DNA of 64,000 nt, taken from the NCBI GenBank assembly GCA_032719365.1, contig CM064868.1, forward strand, positions 4,866,001 to 4,930,000. Reading direction: 5' to 3'. Positions 24,192 to 34,279 of the stretch are shown piece by piece; positions within the stretch are counted from its first letter, which is position 1, and each line of letters begins with the position of its first letter. The notes below the pieces were generated by a model. It was given only the letters and a program-made list of their open reading frames with translations, was not told where the DNA came from and did not search any database. The translations under genes and the position numbers were made by a program. This stretch comes from Prinsepia uniflora. Lineage: Eukaryota; Streptophyta; Magnoliopsida; Rosales; Rosaceae.

Positions 24192-25823
24192 TGCAACGAC
24201 CCGTCCTGAGTATCTGGATGAAATATTAGTTAATTATGATTTAGAATGACTAATCTGGGATTAATGGAGTGAATTGGACGAAATGTGCAAAATGACCGTT
24301 TTGCCCCTAGGTGAGGAAAAATATTGACTTTTAGTTCAGACGGCCAAATGAACTTTAATTGATGACTGTGACGTAGTTTGGGACGTCACGAGTTCATAGA
24401 CAGGTGGCACGTTCGATTCCGACATTTGAGGAAGAAGTTTCGACGTTCGGAAGTCGAGGGGTATTTTGGTAATTTTGAAAGGTAAGGGCGAAATGTTGAC
24501 TTTTGACCCGGGAGGTCCAATGGACGAGGGCCAAGGATCGTTACGTAGGTCGAGTCGATACGAATCCATAGACAGGCGGCATGCCGAAATCGGGGATTCG
24601 ACGACGAAGTTGTGGTCACGGGGACGAAATCGATTAACCAAACAAATCGGGATTTCGATTAAAATAATATTAAATTGTGAATAGTGATCGTTGATTGTGA
24701 ACACTTGGATGAGTGACAAGTGTCACCCATCCCTTGATTTAAGGACCCTAAAACCTGCTCCATGTTTTATGGAAACCATCATCATCATGTTTTAATCATT
24801 TTTTAATTATTTCTAATTATACTTAAACACTATTAATCTTTTTCTTCCTCCACCTTCAATACGTGAACAACAAAGGGTGAAATTGTTCTTGAGAGTGAGT
24901 AATTGAGTGTTTGAAGAGTCAGATTTAACTGAGGGAAAACACGGGGACAGAGAGTGTGAGGTGAAACCCGAATCGAAAATTTTGAAATTTTGGGGGGAAA
25001 TTCGAAATTGAATTTGCGAACTATGGGGATCCAAATTGAGACTTGATTAAGTCTCCTGGGATCATTTCGAACCGATCCACATCAAAAACAAAGAGGATTG
25101 AGGCTGTATTGAGCAAGAACAGAAGCTTCATTCCCTTCCCAAAATCGAGCTTGGGTTCGTGTAGTTGGAGGTAAGTAACTACCAAATTGATTATGTAAAA
25201 ACGTTTAATTTACTCTCACGATGCTCTGTGTGTGAATGAATTTGGAAAACAGGGACGAATTGGGTGAATCTGATCACAAAACCCGTCGGGTTTTCAATTC
25301 GAGTTGAGTGAATTGAGGACCAATCTCATGAAATTGGGCATACAGATCCCTAAATAGGATTGGATAGATGAAAACTAGTGAAAGGAACAAAGAAATTGGG
25401 GTCGAATTGACTGAGATTTCTCCGGGTCTGATCGCGGGTACACGACCCGTTTAACAGAGAAACGGGCGGTAGGGATGACACTGTAGCAATTACTGTTCAC
25501 CGCGCGTGGGTTTCATGCGCAGCCACTCACGGTGGCGCGTGAGGGCGCGTGGTGAGTTTTCTGGGGAAGTGTTCAACATGTGTTTTACTATATTCAATGT
25601 AACGAACATTTTGGCACTGACTTCGAGAAAATCGGACACCGTTTCGATATTGTTTCGAGAGTTCGAAGTTTTAGTTTATGTTTAAAATCAATATTTAATT
25701 TCCGAAAAATTGTGGGAAATTGATATGATATTCACTGAGTCATTATTGACCTTTCATGATGTTTTTGGGCAGGATTCGAGATTCCTGGAAAGTGTCAGAA
25801 ATTACGGAAAGGCGTGCAGCTTA
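24192..25823 (+). repeat. S3: truncated T-family LTR, + orientation
   Basis: Starts TGCAACGACCCGTCC (one change from TGTAACG) and follows T LTR order on the + strand: palindrome near 24713-24737, CACGCG boxes near 25500-25550, the GTTCGTTACATT-like segment, then GGGCAGGATTCGAG. It stops before the bracket motif and lacks the CCTGACA end. The word GAAAGCGAG occurs just before the start (24182-24190) and at 25824-25832, so a deletion between short repeats probably removed the end. The right boundary is uncertain by about 30 bp. Confidence 0.65.
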
Positions 25824-25850
25824 GAAAGCGAGCGGTTTGGACGGTGTGTG

Positions 25851-26135
25851 CGAGCATTAGTAGGCTGGCTCACATTCAATGTGACTCTTGCTAGTACCAC
25901 AAAGTGCTTGCTACACGTCAAGAGTCTGTCGAGGTGTTTAGAAACTTTGTTGGAGCGGGTGTACAACCAGCGCCACGTGGTGGGCGGAGTTTGGCTGAAC
26001 AGTTGACGAGGATTTGGCGGTGACTGAGTGCACTTGCGAACATGACTAGTGAGCATTGGTAGGCTGGATCACATTCACTGTGACTCTTGTTAGTACGACA
26101 AATATGCTCGCTATGCGTCAAGGTGTCGAGAGACC
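25851..26135 (+). repeat. Two diverged copies of an ~85-bp segment
   Basis: 25855-25935 and 26053-26135 share AGCATT(A/G)GTAGGCTGG(C/A)TCACATTC and what follows, with about 198 bp between copy starts. Both translate on the + strand to related peptides (VGWLTFNVTLASTT and VGWITFTVTLVSTT). They seem to be a partial duplication at the start of the antisense ORF of R. Confidence 0.55.
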
Positions 26136-26306
26136 CATCAAACTTGCTTTGTGGGAGCGTGGCAGTTCTCGTGGTCTAAGTCCATTCCGAGGGAAAGATA
26201 TGGAGTTTGAGAAGCCTCAAGACTTCATGAGGTGGAAGGCTCGCAATCAAATTGCCTTTCCAAACGACGTTCTCGTGGAGCTTGGTGACAGACATGCCTC
26301 TCCATA
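26053..26306 (+). pseudogene. R antisense ORF, first segment
   Basis: An open + strand frame, antisense to R, encodes about 84 residues including SPFRGKDMEFEKP and FPNDVLVELGDRHASP. I do not recognise the protein family. The frame runs into solo LTR S4. If S4 and one copy of its TSD CCATA are left out, the frame continues at 29006 without a shift, so both pieces belonged to one ORF. Its place next to the 3' LTR and its antisense direction fit the extra antisense ORFs described for Tat-lineage elements. No start codon is certain: the upstream stop is at 26050-26052 and there is no early ATG. Confidence 0.55.
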
Positions 26307-29000
26307 TGACAGGACCCGCCCCGTTTTCCCCCTAGGGACCACTGGGAAAGCCTGATCCCATCTGACACGTAAACCAAAATACCACAAATACCCTTCCAAG
26401 GGTTTTATTACACAAATACCCCTACTGGGGGTTCTAGATACACACCGGTGTGTTTCCAAAATACAACATGTTAGACAAAGGGAAAGGAGCATTATGTTCG
26501 TACTAATACAAAATAAAGATAAACCTACCCCTCAGGGTGGTGTAAACGCAATGTCGGTATTTATGCCTCGGCCCCGGAGTCGATGCCCTCCTCGGTTTCC
26601 TCTCCTGAAGGGTCAAGAAAACATTGAAAGTGTGAGTGGACCAAAAATAAGCAGTTGTAAATCCATTTGAACATATATATATATATATATCATTTGACCC
26701 TTCGTTTATGGAAACATACATGCATGCAGTATAAAACAGGAAATACGATCACATATAAAAACATGGAACATATCTATACATATACGTATATCTATAGTAA
26801 AAACATATCTGGGCAACATCATATCACTCTACAAGAAATCATGTATCCTTCACCCCTTCCTCGACTCGTCCGAGAAGATGCCAACTCGGGGCACACAGCC
26901 CCTAGGGATCAAATCCCCGATAATGGTCACGATTTATCTCTAATAGGGTATGCATACCACCCGGGGTCTCACTCCGAGTCTTCTCCCAGGAATTCTCCGT
27001 CTGGAAGGCTCTGTCTCTGAACTTAGTCCGAGCTCTCTCTCGGATTCTAGTTCGAGTATCTCTCCGAAAATTTGGTCCCGGGCCACAACACAATCTCCCA
27101 CTCTTGGAACGGGTTCCTTATAGGGAAGCCCATTCTGGTCAGTGGATCGTGACCCTCCAGGTCGACGTCTGGAGGAGACCAATCCGCAAATATGGAAGGG
27201 TGTAACATGTACTTACTTAAACCTTTCAAAATCATGTCAAAATCTTTTCCCAGCATTCTTTATAAACAAGTCTTTAAGTTGAAGGTCTCAAATCATCAAT
27301 ACTCCATGGTTCACAATTCATTTCGAAATACCTTTGTCCAAATCTGAGTCAATGCTTGTCAAATGGATCTCAGGCCCGATAAAGTCCCCTTTTAAAGTAA
27401 AATCCTTTCATTTCTCAAAATCCGAAATCCAATCCCAAATCCCAACATCATAAAACATTTATCACAAAACAATTTAGAAAAAAAATAACATAGTCATGCA
27501 TGTATTCATTTATAAAATCAACGGTCCACTCACAACATGTCCTTACTGCGCTAACGAACCATTTACACCTGTCCTGAAGCTAAACACAAAGTCCGAACCT
27601 GTCCAAACATACTTAAGGGTCACTACTTGACCTTACTAGGTCTAGCATAAAAACTTAGGGTGAAACTGGCCCGGGAACGCGCTCCGAACACGCTTCCTGA
27701 GGCTAATTTCCTCAATTTGACCAACCTAACGATCTCCGATCGACACGAAACCACCGCCATTGGATCCGTATCGTCGAAACCTTGAAAATGGTACCAGCCC
27801 CACAAAACGTACTATTCACACGCGCCCCCACGCGCCTGGTCAACGCACGGTCAACGGTGCTACAGTAACTGATGACGTCAGCATGACATCATCCTCTGAC
27901 AGGTGTCAAACGCCACGTGTCAGCCTGTGATTGGTTCCTGCTCTGACAACTCTGACAAAACTAACAAGATGACGTCATCACCATGTCAGAACAGTGTCAG
28001 AATGATGACGTCATCTTCAGTGGAGTCCTACCGAATTCTCAGTCTAAGCTTTGGCTGTCTTGCACCGAAGGCCTGCGGCGCTGCTCGGTGGGATCCTACC
28101 GAAAACCCAGCGGCAGGGCCACCGTGACCCACGGCCAAGACCCGCCCAGAAATTCCTCCTCTAGTCACCATTTTCTTCGCAGTTTGGCCCTAGAGGCTCG
28201 TCTAAACCCTACCTAGACGTCTGTAACCTCCAAAACTAAGAAAAAGATCGAGATTAATACCTTAGGTGTGAAGAACTTCGGCTCTGTTTCCCGGTTCCTC
28301 TCCGTCGCTTCAGGCGGCATCCTGCGTCGAACCAGCCAGTCGGGAGCTCCAGTCAGGCCCCCTGTCTTCTTCTGTGTCCACGTTCGAACTCCAGACGGAA
28401 GGGGAAGGTGTGGTTTGCACTAGGGATGGTTTGGAGTACGTTTGGGCCGTTGCGGGTCTTGGATTGTCGTGGTGGATGCGGTGGCCGGCGACGACGACAG
28501 TGAAGAAGATGATGATGATGATGTTCAGTGAGGGTCAGTGAGGGTGAGGGAGATCGATCTGGGCTGAGAGAAAAATGAAAAGGAAGAGGAGAAGAGTGTT
28601 TGTGTGTGTATTTGGTGTTCACGGCAAAGAAGAATAGCAAAGGTTCATGCACCCAATTATTTGGGCTTTTGGGCCAGTTAGATGAGTGACAAATGTCACT
28701 CATCTGATTGGTTCAAAGGTCTAAGTTTGACTAATTAAATCCATTTAATTCTCCCGTGTCTCGAAAAATGTAATAGTGCCCCGTAACGTCCTTGACCCAT
28801 AACTTTCGCTCCGGGTCTCCAAATTTGGCATACCGCCTGTCCACGTAATCAGGGCGACCCGATCTACGTATTGGTCAAAAAGTCAAAGTCAAATGGTGCT
28901 TCGGGTAAAAAGTCAACATTTTGCCTTGACCAGGGGCAAAATGGTCATTTTACATATAATTTCCATTTAATTAAACAATAAAAAAATCCGGGTCGTTACA
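26307..29000 (-). repeat. S4: solo T-family LTR inside the R antisense ORF
   Basis: 2694 bp from TGACAGGACCC to CCGGGTCGTTACA, with a perfect TSD CCATA (26302-26306 and 29001-29005). The bracket pair is at 26631-26642 and 27523-27534, the palindrome at 28681-28704, and a short TGACGTCA cluster at about 27870-28020. A TA dinucleotide run lies at 26673-26690. Confidence 0.9.
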
Positions 29001-29005
29001 CCATA

Positions 29006-29231
29006 CCTAAGGATTGCCTCACACTTCCGCATGTTTTATGAGTTGTACAACGGGTTTAGAGGTCAGCCTGATCTCAAAAGGATTGACATGGCCCTTAAAA
29101 TTCCTCCAGAGTTCCGGGACATGAGCCGGCTACTTTCTTCATTTAGAGATATGAATGGCGGGAGGCCTTCAGACATCCTAATCAAGGAGTGGTTGAGCGC
29201 TCCACTGCACTTGAAAGAAACCGTTGTTTAG
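29006..29231 (+). pseudogene. R antisense ORF, second segment
   Basis: Continues the frame of 26053-26306 after S4 for about 74 residues, including SHFRMFYELYNGFRG and REMNGG-like FRDMNGGRPSDIL, and stops at TAG 29229-29231. Family not recognised. Beyond it a second open stretch (29404-29569) codes for a coiled-coil-like segment. An intron or a decayed stretch could lie between; the sequence does not show which. Confidence 0.5.
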
Positions 29232-29403
29232 AAGAAGAACAATAAGCAAGGACCCATTGGTTCTTTGGAAAAAAAAACATGCTGAGCAACTTCTTTCCAA
29301 ACCCGACCGTTCTGGTCCCGCGAATGTGCCACTTTGACGCGAAGGGCCGCAAAAATAGAAATTTATGTTGTCGATGTGAGATTACAATAACTTAAGAAAA
29401 CAT

Positions 29404-29569
29404 AAGGTCCTTATTTCACATTGGAAGTCAAAGTGGGCGAGCTGGAGACGAGCCGTGCAGAGAGGATGCTGATAGAAAATGAGCGAGATACTGCTCGAGA
29501 TGAGCTCTCCTTGTTGCGCAGAAATTTGCAGGACTCGGAAGGCTTAGATGCTTCGATGACGAAGGCTTA
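29404..29569 (+). pseudogene. R antisense ORF, coiled-coil-like segment
   Basis: About 54 codons, charged and leucine-spaced (VGELETSRAERML, ENERDTARDELSLLRRNL), run directly into the octapeptide repeats. Here the frame breaks at a stop. Comparison with neighbouring repeat units suggests a one-base loss in the GCTTCGATGACGAAGGC unit. This is the likely C-terminal part of the antisense protein. Confidence 0.45.
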
Positions 29570-29972
29570 GCTGTTTCGCATGGAGAAGGCTTGAATGTTT
29601 CGCAAGGCGAAGGCTCGGATGCTTCGCAGGGCGAAGGCTCGAATGTTTCGCAATGCGAAGGCTCTGATGCTTCGCAGGGCGAAGGCTCGAATGTTTCAAA
29701 AGGTGAAGGCTTGGATGCTTCGATGACGAAGGCTTAGGTGTTTTGCATGGCGAAGGCTTAGATGCTTCGCAGGACGAAGGCTTGAATGTTTCGCAAGGCG
29801 AAGGCTCGGATGCTTCGCAGGGCGAAGGCTCGAATGTTTCGCAAGGCGAAGGCTCTGATGCTTCGCAGGGTGAAGGCTCGAATGTTTCGCAAGGCGAAGG
29901 CTTGGATGCTTCGATGACGAAGGCTTAGATGCTTCTCATGGCGAAGGCTTAGATGCTTCGCAGGGTGAAGGC
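29538..29972 (+). repeat. 24-bp minisatellite coding for octapeptides
   Basis: About 18 units of 24 bp, core GAAGGCTCGGATGCTTCGCA, alternate between two types (GGATGCTTCGCAGGGC and GAATGTTTCGCAAGGC), so there is a 48-bp higher-order unit. In one + frame each unit reads as a peptide like QGEGSDAS or QGEGSNVS. The length is a multiple of three, so copy number could change without breaking the frame. Confidence 0.8.
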
Positions 29973-30047
29973 TTTTTACACTAGAGGGAATAAGCTTTGA
30001 AAATTGTATATGGTGAAAAAATAGGTTTGTATGACCCAATGTCCAAC

Positions 30048-30877
30048 CAGGGATTCCATCGACAAGTACCAACCCTGGTAACCTGTCCAACCAAACTCTA
30101 ACCAGTCGCAACTCGACTAACCCAATGTCCTCTACCAGGTCACCAATGACCTTAGTTGCACCAAATGACAACTAAAGTACCATGACAACCAACTATGTCT
30201 AACCGATAAATATAACCTCGACTGCGAAGTGCAGTCCCAACACAAGCTAACATGACTAGACCGACTAACGAATCCAAATCTGAATAGTCGTCCAAGTCAA
30301 ACCACTCGTCAACTCCCATTTTTGAATCATACACCCAAGGTAGGGTTCCACGATCACACCTAGAGTTCCCCAGAACCCAACTGCATAAGGCAGTAAAATC
30401 CACGATCTAACCGACTCCGCGGTCTTGACATCGTAATGACGTCAATCCAATCCTACCGTAAGTCCAATCAGGATCCTCGAATCTGGCTGCTAACTGCCGA
30501 CTGCAGTAAATCCATTTAACTCAACATAATCTGACCATCTAATGGTCACAACATCGAATCAGTCGTCGGAACCGATCCTACGACATCGTGAAGACGATCC
30601 CAACTAACCGTCTCACGATCACACTCCAGAATACGAACACGTTAATCCTTCCGTAGGGTCCCACACTGCCAACCTTGACAGACCTATGGCAACCCCGGCA
30701 TCGAATGCCGAACCAAGACGTTCGACAATCCAATCCTACTAACTATCGTATCGGCACCTCAACTATCAAGTTGACCACGAACTGCAGCCCCTTGAGATAT
30801 CACATCCTCGACCTGCGTACATACTCCAAGAGCTACACCGTTGCTCGAATAGAGACAACCCCGCTCTGATACCACGT
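30048..30877 (-). other. Truncated second T internal region
   Basis: 830 bp matching 36909-37738 almost base for base. It starts abruptly at CAGGGATTCC, which marks the deletion breakpoint, and ends with PBS 30863-30874 (minus strand TGGTATCAGAGC). Confidence 0.85.
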
Positions 30878-33800
30878 TGACAGGACCCATCCCAATCCCC
30901 TCGGGATTAGTGCGGGATGACCCTGCTCCCGTCTGACACGAAGTGGCAGACAAGGGATATTTCCGACCTTTGCCCTCCTGGGCTATCAGAGTACGCCAGG
31001 ATCCGGAGGAGGCATGTGGTATCTCGGTCTCTACTACAGTCCACATCCGATGTTAACCTGAAGGGCAGTCAAAACATTAAAAGCTGTGAGTGGACAAAAC
31101 AAAAGTTTATAAAAGCATTTCATAAGACATTTGTACCCTCCACTAAAAAGCATGCATGCATTCGAAAACCATTTATCCAAAACAAACCATATGTGGGACT
31201 AAGCCCAAATCAGATATAAACCAAGGTCGAAAAGACCACAATAAAAACGACCATACGGCCACTGCCCAAATCCATAAGGGACTCGGCCCCAAACCATAAA
31301 GAAACCAAGTACACGAGCCACTGCTCAAATCCTGTGCACACCTGTACACACCACATATCATATATCATATATCCATCACATACATATATATAAGTCACAC
31401 AACCAATCCTGTCACGGTATCCAAAGCTACGCGCGTGCTACCCGGGTCTCAATCCGAGTCTTCTCAAAGTCAAGGTCAATGTCCGCAGACCACTGACCCT
31501 ACCCGAGGTAATAGTAACCATAGCCTTCCTGAGAGTAAGGAATCCAACTGGGGGGTGACTCCACTCAGTCGGTGCTCCGTGACTACTCCGGGGTCCACCC
31601 AGGCCAACGACCCTCCCCGGAGGAGATAGTAGAACATGTAAAGGAAGGTGGATGAACATATATATATATACATAACACAAACATTCATAACCGGTTCCCC
31701 TGAACCGTCATGATCCATAATATCCATAATCAGGTAACATGCCGGTTCCCATAAACCGTCATGTACCGTAATAAAATAACCGAGGTAACATGCCGGTTCC
31801 CATAAACCGTCATGTACCGTAATAACCAACAAGGGTTCATGCCGGTTCCCATAAACCGTCATGAACCACGATACCATAACAAGGGTTCATGCCGGTTCCC
31901 ATAAACCGTCATGAACCTGGGAATCCATTTAAGGTTCCCTGACCTGAAATCAAAGCCGTAAAGTGACTTGGGTCTCGTACCCGAACATAGGACATCAGTT
32001 GGGCACCGTGCCCGATATCTGAGGTCATATGCCTGAGACAAAACCAAATGGGTCTCATACCCGAGTTTATCCTTTTGAAATCCAAATCCAGTTCATTTAA
32101 ATCAATAAAGAAATACAGACCCGTATAAGCACCGTATAAGGCCGAAACCTCGAAATACGTGCTTATACGTAACCACATAGAAATGCACCCATGGCATCAT
32201 CAAACATGTATTAAAACATATAACAAACATTTATGCATGCACCAATTTAGAAAACAAGGTCCACTCACAGACCGTCCGAGCTGCCACCTCGATTTGCGTG
32301 CCATACGGCTCCCCGAGCCGATCACCATCACCGGGACTCCCAAACCTGTCCAAATCGTAATAGAAGGTTACTAACTACTTAATTAACCTCCCACTAAAGC
32401 CCCGTAATTTTCCCGTATTTTTAACTATTTTTAAAACCGAACCTAAACGTTACGATGCCCCGAAACATATTGAGACGGTGTCCGATTGACACGAAACCAG
32501 TCCCAAAATGTTCGTTACATCGAATAGATGATTTCGTATGTTGGAACCTTCCCCAGATTCCCTGCCACGCGCCCTCACGCGCCGCCTGAAGTGGCTGCGC
32601 GTGGGCTTCACGCGCCGCTACAGTACCTGCTGACGTCATCGCTGATGTCAGCATGACGTCATCTGACAGCTGTCAGGTCTGACATGTCAGACTCTGACAG
32701 GTGCCACGTGTCAAGCTCCCATTGGTCCACGTCGCTGTACTGTCAGTGCCACGTGGCAGTCTGACATGTGCCACGTGTCATCCCGACACTAGTCCACGTC
32801 AGTGCCACGTGTCAGCCCCTGATTGGGCCACGTCACTGACATGTCAGTGCTGACTGTGCACTGACATGTGACACGTGTCGCACTCCTATTGGCCCATTTT
32901 CTGACATGTCAACTGACATTGTCAGATCTGACAATGCTGACGTCATCCCTGACATGATGACGTCAGCAGGATGACGTCACCTGTCATCCCTGCCCTCCCG
33001 CGGGTCGACCCGAATACCAGTAACCGGGTCGCCGTGACCCGCGGCTTGATCCGGCCGGTTCTCCCTGCTCCGGCCACCATTTTTCCTCCCGTTTGTCCCA
33101 TTCTACTCCTCTCAACCTAACCTAAAGATCCATGGGCTTAAAAACTATGAAACGGGTCGCGATAATTACCTACGGTGCCAAGAATAGTCGCCCAGTTTCC
33201 GACCGTCCGTCTGGGCTGCACCTTCGTACCCCGCCACTTCATTCGATCCTGTTAGCCTCCTCAAGTCCCCAGAATCACAACCTAATTATTAGTTTCGATT
33301 CAAACCCAATAAAACTCAAGTTTCAAATTCAACCCCAAAACCTACCTTTTCGGGTTTCCTCCCGCCGTGTCCTCCGTCGTCCTCAGCCTTCGTGTCCTTT
33401 AGTCCTTCATCGTCACATCCTCACATTATCTCTCTGGTCTCAGTCGCAGATGATGAGGGAGTGTGGGTGTGTTTTGAAGAAAATGAAGAATGGAGGGTTA
33501 TGGGGTTTTTCGGGTTTGTGAGGAAAAGGAAGAAAATGAATGAAAATGGTGGTGGTGCCGTGGAAGAGAAGAGGGAAGGAGATGTGATCAGATGAGAGAA
33601 GAGAGGATTGATGGTGAGGATTGATAGTTAGTTGGTAATGGATGGTTAGGATTAATGGTTGTTAGGTTTAATTATATAATAATTAAAATAATAATATTTA
33701 ATTATTTAGATCCACATTTTGGGGGATCAAGTCAATGGGATGAGTGACACTTGTCACTCATCCATGGGGCCCACCAAAATATCCACCCAATCAGATTTCG

Positions 33801-34279
33801 CCGAAACGTCCCCGTCTCGAAGTTCGTGCATAGTGAAATCGAACTTCTGTGACCCATAACTCTCCCGTTCGAAGTCCGATTTCAGAGTGCCGCCTGCCTA
33901 TGGATTTGTATCGTCCTTATCTACGTAACGGTCTTCGGCCCTCGGCCATCGGACCTCCCGATCAAAAAGTCAACTTTTGACCTCCTATTCACCCAAATTA
34001 CCAAAATGCCCCTAAACTTCCGAACGTCATAACTTCTTCCTCGAACGTCGGAATTGAACGTGCCACATGTCTATGAACTCGTGACGTCACGAACTACGTC
34101 ACGATCATCGGTCAAAGTCCATTTGACCGCCCGATTGAAAAGTCAACGTTTTGCCATCACTAGGGACAAAACGGTCATTTTGCATCGTTCGTCCGATTTC
34201 GCCCAACTAATCACGGATTAGCCTAACTAATCGTGATTAGTCACTAATCTAATCCTGGAATTTGGGACGGGTCATTACA
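30878..34279 (-). repeat. T array LTR, left
   Basis: 3402 bp, the longest complete T LTR here. It holds the bracket pair at 31084-31095 and 32259-32270, the hairpin array at about 31975-32075, repeated CCGGTTCCCATAAACCGTC units at 31690-31910, CACGCG boxes at 32570-32620, the bZIP-site array and the palindrome at 33738-33763. The terminus is GGTCATTACA, one change from the usual GGTCGTTACA. Confidence 0.9.
32628..32990. promoter_or_regulatory. TGACGTCA/CACGTG array, left array LTR
   Basis: About 360 bp with five TGACGTCA, about five CACGTG and several TGACATGTCA palindromes, directly after the CACGCGCCGCTACAGT block. The copy in the right LTR is at 39484-39845. T1 and T2 carry ACCGGT-type repeats at this position instead. 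Confidence 0.6.

Noticed and set aside
26673..26690. TA-rich run as a TATA promoter
   Set aside because: Simple dinucleotide repeat in the downstream part of the S4 LTR, not at a conserved promoter position.
33132..33521. 129-codon + strand ORF, repeated at 39989-40378
   Set aside because: It lies antisense within T LTRs. The two copies are a recent duplication, so openness in both is not evidence of selection, and T1, S1 and T3 LTRs do not keep the frame.
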